A program made the position numbers and the translations under genes. From assembly GCA_040719455.1 (NCBI GenBank), contig JBFDTN010000001.1, positions 1,240,001-1,304,000 of the forward strand: 64,000 nucleotides of DNA, given 5' to 3'. The DNA comes from Streptococcus pneumoniae (GTDB lineage Bacteria; Bacillota; Bacilli; Lactobacillales; Streptococcaceae). Positions 35,159-44,903 of the stretch are shown one piece after another. The notes beneath the pieces were generated by a model that was not told the DNA's origin, made no database searches, and worked only from the letters and a program-made list of their open reading frames with translations. Position 1 is the first letter of the stretch. Every line of letters starts with the position of its first letter.

Positions 35159-38100
35159 ATGGCTAACAAAGAACGATATAGCGTATTTTCAATTCGGAAA
35201 TTCAAGGTAGGAGTTGCTTCTGCCTTAATCGCTAGCGGATTTTTCATTGCTGTTGGACAGCCAGCTACCGTCCTTGCTGATGAAAATCCTACAACAGAAA
35301 TGACACAAGCTGCTGGGGAATCATCTCCAACTGAGATGACGCAACCTGCAACAAATCCTGCTCCAACTACAACTGAAATGGTGCAACCAGCTGAAAATAC
35401 TGGTACTACAAACACAGAGACTATGACTCAACCTGCAACTACTCCAGCAGAAGAACAACCACAAGTCGTAGCTCAACCAACCACTCCAGAAGAAGTAAAA
35501 ACAGCAGTTGCTGAAAACATTAAGGAAGACACAGAAATTCCTGCAGCTTATCTTGAAAAAGCAAATACCGATGGTTCTGGGCCTTTCCTTGCGGGAGTTA
35601 ATGGAGTCATTCCATTTGAAGCATTCGGTGGGGATGGTATGCTCACTCGTGCCCTTTTGAAAGAATCAAAAGACGCTCCTTGGTCTGATAATGGATCAGC
35701 TAAAAATCCAGCTCTTCTCCCTCTTGAAAGTCTCACAAAAAACAGCTATTTCTACGAAGTAGCACTCGATGGACCTGCAGCTGGTAAAACTGGACAAGAA
35801 TTGATTGATACGCTCAAATCAACAGGAACACATACCTATAAAGCAGCTGTGAAAGTCTACGCTGAAAAAGGTGGCATGCCTGATTTGACTAGCCAAGTTA
35901 CTGAGCGTTCTATCAACGTAACTGTTAACGGACTTACTCCTGTGGCTGACGTCAAAAAAGCCGTTGAGGAAAATATCAAAACTGAAACTGCAATCGCCGC
36001 AGCTTATCTTGAAAAAGCAAACGCTGACGGTTCTGGTCCTTTCCTTGCGGGCGTGAACGGAACTATTCCATTTGAATTCTTCGGTGGGGATGGCATGCTT
36101 ACTCGCTTGCTCCTTGAAGCTTCAAAAGACGCTCCTTGGTCTGACAACGGTTCAGCTATGAACCCTGCTATCTTACCACTTGACAGCCTCACAAACGGTC
36201 AATACTTCTATCAAGTAGCTCTTGACGGACCTGCGGCTGGTAAGACTGGCGAAGAGCTTATCAAAGCCTTGAAAGACGCTGGTACTCACACTTACACTGC
36301 AACCGTAAATGTCTACGGAAACAAAGACGGTAAGGCAGACGAATCTAACATTGTAGCAACTCGCCAAGTGAAAGTAAACGTAAATGGCATCACAGCCGCA
36401 ACAGATGTCTACAACGCTTTGAATGAAAACATCAAAGCTGAAACAAACGTTCCTGCAGCTTATCTTGAAAAAGCTAACGCTGACGGTTCTGGTCCTTTCC
36501 TTGCGGGCGTGAACGGAACTATTCCATTTGAATTCTTCGGTGGCGACGGCATGCTTACTCGCCTACTTCTTGAAGCTTCAAAAGACGCTCCTTGGTCTGA
36601 CAACGGTTCAGCTATGAATAAAGCTATCCTACCACTTGACAGCCTCACAAACGGTCAATACTTCTATCAAGTTGCGCTTGACGGACCTGCGGCTGGTAAG
36701 ACTGGCGAAGAGCTTATCAAAGCCTTGAAAGACGCTGGTACTCATACATACACTGCAACCGTAAATGTATTTGGAAACAAAGACGGTAAAGCGGATGAAT
36801 CTAACATCGTTGCTACTCGCCAAGTGAAAGTCAACGTAAACGGCATCACAGCCGCAACAGATGTCTACAACGCTTTGAATGAAAACATCAAGGCTGAAAC
36901 AAATGTTCCTGCAGCTTATCTTGAAAAAGCTAACGCTGATGGTTCTGGTCCTTTCCTTGCGGGCGTGAACGGAACTATTCCATTTGAATTCTTCGGTGGG
37001 GATGGTATGCTCACTCGCTTGCTCCTTGAAGCTTCAAAAGACGCTCCTTGGTCTGACAACGGTTCTGCTATGAATAAAGCGATCTTGCCTCTTGATAGCC
37101 TTACAAACGGTCAATACTTCTACCAAGTTGCGCTTGACGGACCTGCGGCTGGTAAGACTGGCGAAGAGCTTATCAAAGCCTTGAAAGACGCTGGTACTCA
37201 CACTTACACTGCAACTGTAAATGTATTTGGAAACAAAGACGGTAAGGCAGACGAATCTAACATTGTAGCAACTCGCCAAGTGAAAGTTACTCTCAACGGT
37301 ATCACAGCCGCAACAGATGTCTACAACGCTTTGAATGAAAACATCAAGGCTGAAACAAATGTTCCTGCAGCTTACCTTGAAAAAGCAAACGCTGACGGTT
37401 CTGGTCCTTTCCTTGCGGGCGTGAACGGAACTATTCCATTTGAATTCTTCGGTGGGGACGGTATGCTTACTCGCCTACTTCTTGAAGCTTCAAAAGACGC
37501 TCCTTGGTCTGACAACGGTTCAGCTATGAACCCTGCTATTCTACCACTTGATAGCCTTACAAACGGTCAATACTTCTACCAAGTAGCGCTTGACGGACCT
37601 GCGGCTGGTAAGACTGGCGAAGAGCTTATCAAAGCCTTGAAAGACGCTGGTACTCATACATACACTGCAACCGTAAATGTATTTGGAAACAAAGACGGCA
37701 AGGCAGACGAATCTAACATTGTAGCAACTCGCCAAGTGAAAGTTACTCTCAACGGTATCACAGCTGCAACAGATGTTTACAATGCTTTGAATGAAAACAT
37801 CAAAGCGAAAACCGAAGTTCCAGCTGACTTCCTCAAGAATGCCAATGTAGATGGTTCTGGACCTTTCCTTGCGGGTGTCAATGGTGTAATTCCATTTGAA
37901 TTCTTCGGTGGTGACGGTATGCTTACTCGCTTACTTCTCAAAGCATCTAATGGAGCTCCTTGGTCTGATAATGGTACAGCTATGAATAAAGCTATCCTAC
38001 CACTTGATAGCCTCACAAACGGTCAATACTTCTACCAAGTAGAACTTGACGGACCTGCAGCTGGCAAGACTGGCAAAGATCTTCTTGATATTTTGAAGAG

Positions 38101-38515
38101 CGGTTCACATGTCTTTAAAGCGACTGTCAAAGTCTATGGCAATAAGGACGGTAAAGCAGATTTGATGAATATTGTTGCCCAACGTGAAGTATATGTAGAA
38201 GTACCTACACTAAAACCAGCTACAAAACCAACTTCGACAACGAAACCAGATCACAAACCAATGACTGATCCTAAAGCTCCAGTGCACCATCAAAATCAAA
38301 TGCCACAACATCGTCCATCAATGGTCACTCCAGCTAAAGAAGTTAAAGCTCAAGCAACTGCAACAGCGAAAAAACCAGCAGCGATGATGCAAGATAAGAT
38401 GATGAAGAAAGAACTTCCAAAAACAGGAGCTGAAAGCTCTGCTGCCCTTAGCCTTCTTGGAATGACGCTCAGTGCTTTTGCAGGACTTGGTTTACGCAAA
38501 AAATCAAAAAAATAA
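35159..38515 (+). CDS. pavB: PavB-like LPXTG surface adhesin with six SSURE repeats
   Basis: Cell-wall-anchored protein of 1118 residues. It has a YSIRK-type signal peptide (YSVFSIRKFKVGVASALIAS), a Thr/Pro-rich stalk with TEMTQPA-like units (45-105), six repeats of about 152 residues (about 110-1020), a Pro/Lys-rich wall-spanning part, and LPKTG followed by a hydrophobic stretch and RKKSKK. The repeats match SSURE domains (PF11966), described as fibronectin-binding in pneumococcal PavB. PavB is likewise followed by TCS08 in pneumococcus. Named by domain and neighbourhood. Confidence 0.88.
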   Translation: MANKERYSVFSIRKFKVGVASALIASGFFIAVGQPATVLADENPTTEMTQAAGESSPTEMTQPATNPAPTTTEMVQPAENTGTTNTETMTQPATTPAEEQPQVVAQPTTPEEVKTAVAENIKEDTEIPAAYLEKANTDGSGPFLAGVNGVIPFEAFGGDGMLTRALLKESKDAPWSDNGSAKNPALLPLESLTKNSYFYEVALDGPAAGKTGQELIDTLKSTGTHTYKAAVKVYAEKGGMPDLTSQVTERSINVTVNGLTPVADVKKAVEENIKTETAIAAAYLEKANADGSGPFLAGVNGTIPFEFFGGDGMLTRLLLEASKDAPWSDNGSAMNPAILPLDSLTNGQYFYQVALDGPAAGKTGEELIKALKDAGTHTYTATVNVYGNKDGKADESNIVATRQVKVNVNGITAATDVYNALNENIKAETNVPAAYLEKANADGSGPFLAGVNGTIPFEFFGGDGMLTRLLLEASKDAPWSDNGSAMNKAILPLDSLTNGQYFYQVALDGPAAGKTGEELIKALKDAGTHTYTATVNVFGNKDGKADESNIVATRQVKVNVNGITAATDVYNALNENIKAETNVPAAYLEKANADGSGPFLAGVNGTIPFEFFGGDGMLTRLLLEASKDAPWSDNGSAMNKAILPLDSLTNGQYFYQVALDGPAAGKTGEELIKALKDAGTHTYTATVNVFGNKDGKADESNIVATRQVKVTLNGITAATDVYNALNENIKAETNVPAAYLEKANADGSGPFLAGVNGTIPFEFFGGDGMLTRLLLEASKDAPWSDNGSAMNPAILPLDSLTNGQYFYQVALDGPAAGKTGEELIKALKDAGTHTYTATVNVFGNKDGKADESNIVATRQVKVTLNGITAATDVYNALNENIKAKTEVPADFLKNANVDGSGPFLAGVNGVIPFEFFGGDGMLTRLLLKASNGAPWSDNGTAMNKAILPLDSLTNGQYFYQVELDGPAAGKTGKDLLDILKSGSHVFKATVKVYGNKDGKADLMNIVAQREVYVEVPTLKPATKPTSTTKPDHKPMTDPKAPVHHQNQMPQHRPSMVTPAKEVKAQATATAKKPAAMMQDKMMKKELPKTGAESSAALSLLGMTLSAFAGLGLRKKSKK
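35487..38190 (+). repeat. Six tandem SSURE-coding repeats, 456-bp period
   Basis: Repeats begin near 35487, 35941, 36397, 36853, 37309 and 37765. Units 2-5 are close to identical at DNA level over long stretches, and unit 6 and especially unit 1 are diverged. The period of exactly 456 bp keeps the frame, so recombination can change copy number without breaking the gene. Confidence 0.9.
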
Positions 38516-38589
38516 ACCGTAGCAAACACTAAACGATCTTTCTCGTCTATTCAACCTAGAATCAACAAGCGATTTTCAGAAAATATCAC

Positions 38590-38643
38590 TTGAAAGATTT
38601 GCTACAATAGTGTTATACTTGCAGAAGTATAACACTATTTTTT
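38590..38643 (+). terminator. Perfect 15-bp hairpin with T run between adhesin and regulator genes
   Basis: AATAGTGTTATACTT (38606-38620) pairs perfectly with AAGTATAACACTATT (38625-38639) and is followed by a T run. It can terminate the adhesin transcript. A possible promoter (TGCTACAAT at 38600-38608, or TTGAAA at 38590 with TATACT at 38614) lies in or before the hairpin, so the regulator mRNA may begin with or near this structure. Confidence 0.75.
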
Positions 38644-38661
38644 CATGAAGGAGGAATTGTG

Positions 38662-39348
38662 ATGAATAAAACAATCTTATTGGTCGATGACGAGATTGAA
38701 ATCACGGAAATCAATCGCCGTTATTTGGCTCAGGAAGGCTATACAGTGACCATTGCCCATAATGGGTTAGAAGCCCTCGAACTTTATAAAAAAGAGCCTG
38801 TTGCCTTGATTATCACGGACATCATGATGCCTATCATGGACGGCTATGACTTGATTAGCGAGGTACAAGCCATCTCACCTGATCAGCCTTTTTTGTTCAT
38901 CACAGCAAAAACCTCTGACATGGATAAGATTTACTCACTAAGCATGGGGGCAGATGACTTTATCAGTAAGCCCTTTAGCCCTCGGGAATTAGTCCTTAGG
39001 GTCAATAATATCCTGCGCCGTATTCATCGGAACAAGGATCACGACGAACATGTACAAGTCGGTGATTTGAAAATCAACCACATCACACGTCAAGCTTTCA
39101 TTCAACATCAAGAATTAAACTTGACCAACAAAGAATTTGACCTACTATGGATTTTGATTAGCAATCCCCAACGTGTCTTTTCAAAAACGGAGCTCTACGA
39201 CCGTGTCTGGCAAGAAGAGTATATTGATGATACCAATACGCTCAATGTCCATATCCATGGTCTGCGCAACTCTCTTGCTCAATTCGCAACGCCTGAGACT
39301 CCTACTATTAAGACGGTCTGGGGTTTGGGATATAAATTGGAGGTGTAA
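38662..39348 (+). CDS. Response regulator of TCS08 type (OmpR family)
   Basis: OmpR/PhoB-type regulator of 228 residues. The receiver domain (1-120) has the DDE acidic pocket, the phospho-acceptor Asp in IITDIMMPIMDG and Lys in FISKPFSP. The C-terminal winged helix (130-228) ends WGLGYKLEV. The ATG at 38662 is preferred over GTG at 38659 by spacing to AGGAGG. It abuts the kinase gene. In pneumococcus the equivalent RR08 controls adhesion genes including pavB. Confidence 0.93.
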   Translation: MNKTILLVDDEIEITEINRRYLAQEGYTVTIAHNGLEALELYKKEPVALIITDIMMPIMDGYDLISEVQAISPDQPFLFITAKTSDMDKIYSLSMGADDFISKPFSPRELVLRVNNILRRIHRNKDHDEHVQVGDLKINHITRQAFIQHQELNLTNKEFDLLWILISNPQRVFSKTELYDRVWQEEYIDDTNTLNVHIHGLRNSLAQFATPETPTIKTVWGLGYKLEV

Positions 39349-40386
39349 ATGAAGTTAAAATATTTTATTATCGTTGGCTACTTGACCTCCACGATGATTA
39401 TCCTTTTGTCTCTTATTTGGGCAGTCAACCGCATGTTGATTCCTGAGACAGGAGAGGTGTTCATCATTCTGACAACGCTTGGAGCAAGTCTAGTCGGTGC
39501 CCTTGTCAGCCTCATGCTCATGAGTCGAGTCTTTAAATCCTTGGAAAAATTGACCAGTCATATCGAGGGAATTTCTAAAAATCACTTTGAAACGATTGAC
39601 GACATCAATAGTCCGATTGAATTTCAAGAATTTGCCCAGACGCTCAATACCATGACGTCTAAGCTGGAAGAAAGTTTCCAGTCCTTAGAAAATAGCGAAA
39701 AGGAAAAAAATATCATGATCGCTCAGCTTTCTCATGATATTAAAACCCCGATTACTTCGATTCAGGCAACGATTGAGGGCATGATCGATGGAGTCATCTT
39801 AGAAAATGAACGGGAATACTATCTAAAAACCATTCGCAGACAGACCGATCGTTTAAATAAATTGGTTGAGTCCCTCAACAATGTAACGCTAAATACGCTA
39901 GAGCGAGAGGAAGGCCCCCTTCAAGCCATTTTCATCGATAAACTCTTGATTGATACCTTGTCTGAATTTCAGTTGAAATTGGACCAAGAAGGGCGAGAAG
40001 TGGATATTCAGGTCGAACCTGCTTCTGCTAAAATCATCAGTGATTATGACAAGCTCCTGCGGATCTTGGTCAATCTTGTCAGCAATGCGATCAAATATTC
40101 ACCCAAAGGCTCCCCTTTACAAATCCATGCAAAACTGCTGGACGATACCTTGACCATCACCGTCAAAGACCAGGGGCAAGGCATTCCAAAAGAAGAATTG
40201 CACAAGATTTTCAAACTCCTCTATCGCGTGGAATCCTCTCGTAATATGAGTACCGGAGGCTATGGTTTAGGACTTTACATTGCTCAAGAACTAGCTCATC
40301 AGCTCCATGGCCAGATTACCGTTCAGAGCGAATTTGGCACAGGTTCTGCCTTTTCACTCACTATGAAAACACAACCCAAAGAATAA
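39349..40386 (+). CDS. Sensor histidine kinase of TCS08 type
   Basis: Kinase of 345 residues. Two transmembrane segments (about 5-27 and 36-60) have almost no extracellular loop, which is the intramembrane-sensing type also seen in SaeS. They are followed by a HAMP domain, the H box LSHDIKTPITSIQA, the N box NLVSNAIKYSPKGS, and G boxes DQGQGIP and GGYGLGLYIA. Start ATG directly after the regulator stop, with GGAGG inside it. The signal is probably membrane or envelope stress; this is inference from topology. Confidence 0.93.
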   Translation: MKLKYFIIVGYLTSTMIILLSLIWAVNRMLIPETGEVFIILTTLGASLVGALVSLMLMSRVFKSLEKLTSHIEGISKNHFETIDDINSPIEFQEFAQTLNTMTSKLEESFQSLENSEKEKNIMIAQLSHDIKTPITSIQATIEGMIDGVILENEREYYLKTIRRQTDRLNKLVESLNNVTLNTLEREEGPLQAIFIDKLLIDTLSEFQLKLDQEGREVDIQVEPASAKIISDYDKLLRILVNLVSNAIKYSPKGSPLQIHAKLLDDTLTITVKDQGQGIPKEELHKIFKLLYRVESSRNMSTGGYGLGLYIAQELAHQLHGQITVQSEFGTGSAFSLTMKTQPKE

Positions 40387-40392
40387 GCATAA

Positions 40393-40494
40393 AAACGAGG
40401 TGGGAACACAAATCCTACCTCGTTTCTTGATATCAAAAAGAGAGTGAGAACAGTCGATTTTAAGACATAACGACTGCTACCTCACTCTTTTTTT
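40393..40494. terminator. Two hairpins between the kinase and htpX
   Basis: First hairpin AAACGAGGT / ACCTCGTTT (40393-40425). Second, longer-loop hairpin AAAGAGAGTGAG / CTCACTCTTTTTTT (about 40437-40494). They separate convergent genes and can act in both directions. Confidence 0.7.
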
Positions 40495-41404
40495 ACATCT
40501 GTCTTAAACGCTCAACCCGCTCTGAAATCGGAGGGTGGGTGTAAAATAGTTTTTGCAGATTATTTTCCTTTTTAGGTGCGCTGATATAAAGTGCAGCACT
40601 GGCATCGTCCACTTCACGATGCATCGGTCCACCATTTTCTAGTTTTAAAAGGGCGTTAATCATTCCTTGAGGATTGCGTGTCAGCTCAACACTTGAAGCA
40701 TCTGCCAAAAATTCCCGCTGACGCGAAATCGCTAACTGAACCAAAGTCGCAGCGAGCGGTGCTAAAATAATGGCTAAAAGAGACAAGAGAAGCATGATGA
40801 TTTCTAAACCACCACCGCTATTTTCACGGTCGTCACTCCGTCTACGATTGCCACCGCCAAACCACATCATACGACCTGCCATACTAGATAGCATAGTCAC
40901 TGCACTAGCCAAAGCCACCGCAATCGTCGAAATTCTAATATCATAGTTGCGAATATGACTCACCTCATGACCAATCACCGCTTCTAGCTCTTCTCGATTC
41001 ATCAAACGTAGCAATCCTGTCGTTGCTGCTACCGCGGCATTTGGCGGGTTCGATCCTGTCGCAAAGGCATTTGGCGAAGCATCCTCAACAATATAGACAC
41101 GCGGCATTGGAATCTGTGCCACCATAGCCATATCTTCTACGATATGATACAAATCTGGCGCCTCAGCCTCAGTGACCTGCCGTGCCCCATTCATGGACAT
41201 GACGACTTCTGTGGATTGGAAAATCATGCTAAGTGCGTAAATACCACCAATGATAAAGGCAAGAATCATCCCACCCCAACTAGAACCTAGCCAAAGATAG
41301 CCGACAGCTGCTCCAATCATGGCTAATAGCGTGAAAAATGCTACCAACAAAAACCAAGTTCGACGCTTGTTGCTCGCAATTTGTTCAAACAGCATCTTAG
41401 TCAC
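40493..41404 (-). CDS. htpX: Membrane zinc metalloprotease HtpX
   Basis: M48-family protease of 303 residues for membrane protein quality control. It has two N-terminal transmembrane helices, the zinc motif HEVSH in [15 protein letters not shown], two more helices, and the downstream Glu zinc ligand region [11 protein letters not shown]. It overlaps lemA by 8 nt; htpX and lemA are a common pair. Confidence 0.95.
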   Translation of the reverse strand: MTKMLFEQIASNKRRTWFLLVAFFTLLAMIGAAVGYLWLGSSWGGMILAFIIGGIYALSMIFQSTEVVMSMNGARQVTEAEAPDLYHIVEDMAMVAQIPMPRVYIVEDASPNAFATGSNPPNAAVAATTGLLRLMNREELEAVIGHEVSHIRNYDIRISTIAVALASAVTMLSSMAGRMMWFGGGNRRRSDDRENSGGGLEIIMLLLSLLAIILAPLAATLVQLAISRQREFLADASSVELTRNPQGMINALLKLENGGPMHREVDDASAALYISAPKKENNLQKLFYTHPPISERVERLRQM

Positions 41405-41957
41405 CTAATCCAGAAAAGTCGACTTTTGGCACTGCTTTTTCTTCTTCTGGCACTTGCAGGAATTCTGCTGCTTTAAAGCCAAACATACCTGCAATGATAT
41501 TGCTTGGGAAAGTTTCCAATTTCACATTATAAGAGCTTGTCACACTGTTATAGAGCTGACGAGAGTAGGAAATCTTATTTTCCGTATTGCTTAACTCTTC
41601 CTGCAACTTGATAAAGCTGCTATTAGCTTGAAGAGCTGGATAGTTTTCTGCTACGGCAAAAATCCCAGATACCTGACGAGAAAGGGCATCACTTGCTTGC
41701 ATGGCTGCAGCTGGTGAAGTTGCAGCTGCCACTTGATTGCGCAACTCAGTCACTTTTTCAAGTGTTGATCCTTCATATTTGGCATATCCTTTGACCGTTT
41801 CAATCAAGTTTGGCAAGAGATCATTTCGACGTTTTAATTGAACATCAATCTGACTCCACGCCTCTTTTGTATGCATACGGCTCTTGACCAAGCCATTGTA
41901 GCTCATGATGACAAAAATCACCAATACAGCAAGAATTGCTAAAATAATAAATCCCAT
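41397..41957 (-). CDS. lemA: LemA family protein
   Basis: Protein of 186 residues. One N-terminal transmembrane helix (3-20) is followed by the conserved helical LemA domain: [26 protein letters not shown] and [21 protein letters not shown]. It is thought to be membrane-anchored with an outward domain; the function is not established. First gene of the lemA-htpX operon. Confidence 0.95.
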   Translation of the reverse strand: MGFIILAILAVLVIFVIMSYNGLVKSRMHTKEAWSQIDVQLKRRNDLLPNLIETVKGYAKYEGSTLEKVTELRNQVAAATSPAAAMQASDALSRQVSGIFAVAENYPALQANSSFIKLQEELSNTENKISYSRQLYNSVTSSYNVKLETFPSNIIAGMFGFKAAEFLQVPEEEKAVPKVDFSGLGD

Positions 41958-42100
41958 TGTATTTCTCCTTTATGATATATAGTAACTCTATTATATCAAA
42001 TTTCCAGTAAAATAGGGAAAAGAAAGGTGAGAAAGACTTGATTTTCCTCCAAAAAAAGAGTAAACTCATGATAAATATCATCAAAAAATAGAGGATAGCT

Positions 42101-42517
42101 CTGTTTGAAGAATTCTTATCTCTCGCTCAACTTCTCAATCATCACAAACTTGTCCCGCTTCTAATGGGATCTTTAGGAGTAGAATACTGCACACAGAAAA
42201 GTTGGCAAGCAAAAGACATCGACATCTATCTTTCTCACTACCCCGACTTCCTCTCCCAACTCATGAAGCAAAATGGTTATCAACAAATCTCTGAACATTC
42301 CTTTAAAAAGAAAAATACAGATATCGATTTCAAGTTATATAAAGACTTAACGACCTATTTACCTATTCAGATCGCAGATATTCCTTTGGTATATCTTCAG
42401 CAAGCAACGTTTTATGTACCAAGTGTAGAGCAGTTTCTTGCTATCTACCAGTCGGCTCTTTCAGATCCTGCACTCATTGCCAAAAAGAAAGCCGATCAAG
42501 CAAAAGTAAATGATTGA
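42101..42517 (+). CDS. Nucleotidyltransferase-like protein, probable CTG start
   Basis: Protein of 138 residues with a nucleotidyltransferase-like signature: LLMGSLGVEY then KDIDIYLS (GS...DxD) and DIDFKL. The first ATG (42164) would cut the fold just before the GS motif and has no ribosome site. The frame is open 21 codons further to CTG at 42101, which has GAGG 6 nt upstream. A changed start codon is therefore likely. It lies upstream of the S51 peptidase with a 17-nt gap. Substrate unknown. Confidence 0.65.
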   Translation: MFEEFLSLAQLLNHHKLVPLLMGSLGVEYCTQKSWQAKDIDIYLSHYPDFLSQLMKQNGYQQISEHSFKKKNTDIDFKLYKDLTTYLPIQIADIPLVYLQQATFYVPSVEQFLAIYQSALSDPALIAKKKADQAKVND

Positions 42518-42534
42518 TTAGAAAGGTGCCAATC

Positions 42535-43254
42535 ATGACCTATTTTTTAGCCAGTCGTCCATTTCAATACGAAGATAAAATCCTAACCCCTAACAACCGT
42601 TTCATAGAGAGATTACAGGACGTTCTTCCTCAGCAATCCCGCGCCCTTTTCATCTGCTCCAGTCCTGATCAAGCAGAAGCAAACGACCACTACGCACAAG
42701 TTACCAAAGAGTGCTTTGAACATAGCCAATTCTACTTTAGTGACTATGTAGTTCTTGACAGACGGACACAAAACCAGGCAGCCGAACTCGTCGCAGCTGC
42801 TGATTTGCTAATGTTAGCAGGCGGCTACGTCCCCGAACAAAATCAATTTTTCCAAGAATTGCAGTTGCGACAGCTACTCAAGAATTTTAGCGGAGTCATC
42901 GTTGCTTCTAGCGCTGGTGCCATGAACAGTGCCGATATAGTCTATGCCCAGCCTGAATTGGAAGGTGAAGCACTCTCGAAAGACTATCAGCATTTTTTAT
43001 CTGGACTTGATTTGACTAAGACGATGATTTTACCGCATTACCAAGATTTAAAAGATGAAGTTTTGGATGGACTACGTTTATTTGAGGATATTACTTATGC
43101 AGACAGCTATGGACGAGTATTCTACGCTCTTGTCGATGGAACGTATCTCCTCGTTCAAGATGGGAAAGAATGGATTTGTGGTGAAGCTTATCGGATTTGC
43201 GATGGAAAAATCCAGCAAATCACATCAGAAAACCAACTTTTCCCGCTCTCTTGA
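42535..43254 (+). CDS. Peptidase S51-like protein (dipeptidase E family)
   Basis: Protein of 239 residues resembling the S51/class I amidotransferase-like fold: LMLAGGYVPEQNQFF, then the nucleophile elbow VASSAGAMNSA, and later ILPHYQDLKDE. The ATG at 42535 is preceded by GAAAGG. The family includes alpha-aspartyl dipeptidase and cyanophycinase; the streptococcal substrate is unknown. Cotranscribed with the preceding gene. Confidence 0.82.
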   Translation: MTYFLASRPFQYEDKILTPNNRFIERLQDVLPQQSRALFICSSPDQAEANDHYAQVTKECFEHSQFYFSDYVVLDRRTQNQAAELVAAADLLMLAGGYVPEQNQFFQELQLRQLLKNFSGVIVASSAGAMNSADIVYAQPELEGEALSKDYQHFLSGLDLTKTMILPHYQDLKDEVLDGLRLFEDITYADSYGRVFYALVDGTYLLVQDGKEWICGEAYRICDGKIQQITSENQLFPLS

Positions 43255-43302
43255 GATAATTTTTGGTATAATAGACTAAGAAACTCAACAGTAAGGATTT
43301 GT

Positions 43303-44016
43303 ATGACACCGCAAGAATTTTATGACGCTTTAAAAAAGCAAGGGATTACGCTATCTGAGCATCAAAAAGCCCAGTTTGAACGCTATTTCGAACTCTTGGT
43401 CGAATGGAATGAGAAAATCAATTTGACTGCCATTACGGAAAAAAAAGAAGTCTATCTCAAGCATTTCTATGACTCGATTGCACCCATCTTACAGGGAGCG
43501 GTTCCCAATGAGCCGATTTTACTGCTCGATATTGGTGCTGGGGCTGGCTTTCCGAGTCTGCCTATGAAAATCATCTATCCAGCTCTTCAAGTCACCATCA
43601 TCGACTCGCTTAATAAACGGATTCAATTTCTCCATTTGTTAGCAGAAGAGCTAGGCTTGACTGATGTGCATTTCTACCACGGACGTGCGGAAGATTTTGC
43701 GCAAGACAAAGCTTTTCGTGCTCAATTCGATATTGTGACTGCAAGGGCTGTGGCTCGGATGCAGGTCCTTTCTGAATTGACCATTCCTTTCCTAAAGGTT
43801 GGTGGCAAACTCCTTGCGCTCAAAGCCAGCAATGCGCTAGAAGAGCTAGACGAAGCTAAGAACGCTCTCCAAGTCCTCTTTAGCAAAGTCACAGACAACC
43901 AAGAATACCAGCTGCCAAACGGCGACCCTCGCTTTATGACCAGTGTCGAAAAGAAAAAGGAAACGCCCAATAAATACCCTCGCAAAGCTGGACTCCCCAA
44001 CAAACGTCCTTTATAA
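43303..44016 (+). CDS. rsmG: 16S rRNA (guanine-527-N7)-methyltransferase RsmG
   Basis: Protein of 237 residues (GidB). It has the Rossmann SAM motif [17 protein letters not shown], preceded by [24 protein letters not shown], the standard GidB N-terminal region. It methylates G527 of 16S rRNA. Ends before a bidirectional terminator. Confidence 0.97.
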   Translation: MTPQEFYDALKKQGITLSEHQKAQFERYFELLVEWNEKINLTAITEKKEVYLKHFYDSIAPILQGAVPNEPILLLDIGAGAGFPSLPMKIIYPALQVTIIDSLNKRIQFLHLLAEELGLTDVHFYHGRAEDFAQDKAFRAQFDIVTARAVARMQVLSELTIPFLKVGGKLLALKASNALEELDEAKNALQVLFSKVTDNQEYQLPNGDPRFMTSVEKKKETPNKYPRKAGLPNKRPL

Positions 44017-44023
44017 GAACACT

Positions 44024-44058
44024 AAAAACGGCTTTCTAAACTAAGAGAGCCGTTTTTT
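44024..44058. terminator. Bidirectional terminator between rsmG and ecfT
   Basis: Stem AAAACGGCTTTC / GAGAGCCGTTTT with flanking A and T runs between convergent genes. Confidence 0.85.
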
Positions 44059-44066
44059 CTATCTTG

Positions 44067-44903
44067 TTATAACCAAGGATTATAAAAGCGCCCACGATTG
44101 ACCCAAAACAGAGCTAGACTAAGCACCATACCAAGCACTGCTCCTGCAATTACGAGATAATCCTTAGCTGTCAGGGCTTGGTAAGTGTACCAAGTCCGTT
44201 TTTTGTATTTACCAAAGCGTCTTAACTCCATGGCAGTTGCAATGCTATCAATCCGCTCTAAGGAGCTAAAAATCAAAGGAATAATGATTTTCAAATTTCC
44301 CTTGACTCGCTTACCTAAACTGGCTTTTTTTGAAAGTTCCAAACCACGCGCTTCCTGCGACATCTTAATCACATAAAATTCCTCTTGCAAATCAGGAATA
44401 TAGCGCAAAGTCAAGCTGACCGAATAGGCGATTTTATAGGGAATCCCGATTTGATTGAGACTGGAAGCAAATTGACTGGGGTGAGTCGTCATCAAGAAAA
44501 TCAAGGCTAGGGGAATCGTACAGAAATACTTGAGCAACAAATTACACAAATAAAATACTTCCTGTGCCGTGAGATTGTACTGTCCAAAACCTTCCAACCA
44601 AACCGTCTTTGCCCCGTAAATCTCCACCCCATACTGCGGCGCAAAAAGATAGACCATCAAGACATTAAGCAGCGCAAACATGCCTGCAAAGAGCAAGACG
44701 AAAGATACTTGCTTGATACGAATGTGTGACAAGCGAAAAAGAAGAAGAGAACCTAGAGCAACAGTCAGCAAAAACCTCGTATCATAGCTAATCATCGCTG
44801 CCGTAGAGACCAAGACAAAAAAGAGCAATTTACTGCCGCCAGATAGGGCGTGTAAAAAACTATTTCCTGCATGATATCCAACCAACTTTTGTTGTTCAAG
44901 CAT
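44067..44903 (-). CDS. ECF transporter transmembrane subunit EcfT (first system)
   Basis: CbiQ/EcfT protein of 278 residues with five or six hydrophobic segments. It carries the two Ala-Arg-Gly coupling motifs of EcfT: SQEARGLE around residue 188, and a second at the [16 protein letters not shown] segment. It couples the S component to the ATPases. It overlaps the ATPase gene by 8 nt. Confidence 0.9.
   Translation of the reverse strand: MLEQQKLVGYHAGNSFLHALSGGSKLLFFVLVSTAAMISYDTRFLLTVALGSLLLFRLSHIRIKQVSFVLLFAGMFALLNVLMVYLFAPQYGVEIYGAKTVWLEGFGQYNLTAQEVFYLCNLLLKYFCTIPLALIFLMTTHPSQFASSLNQIGIPYKIAYSVSLTLRYIPDLQEEFYVIKMSQEARGLELSKKASLGKRVKGNLKIIIPLIFSSLERIDSIATAMELRRFGKYKKRTWYTYQALTAKDYLVIAGAVLGMVLSLALFWVNRGRFYNPWL

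Noticed and set aside
35548..38016. Series of 60-80-codon minus-strand frames every 456 bp
   Set aside because: These are antisense images of the SSURE repeats, without start signals.
35487..38190. Regularly spaced repeats considered as a CRISPR array
   Set aside because: The units are 456 bp, in frame and coding; no short repeat-spacer structure exists. No CRISPR array was seen anywhere in the window.
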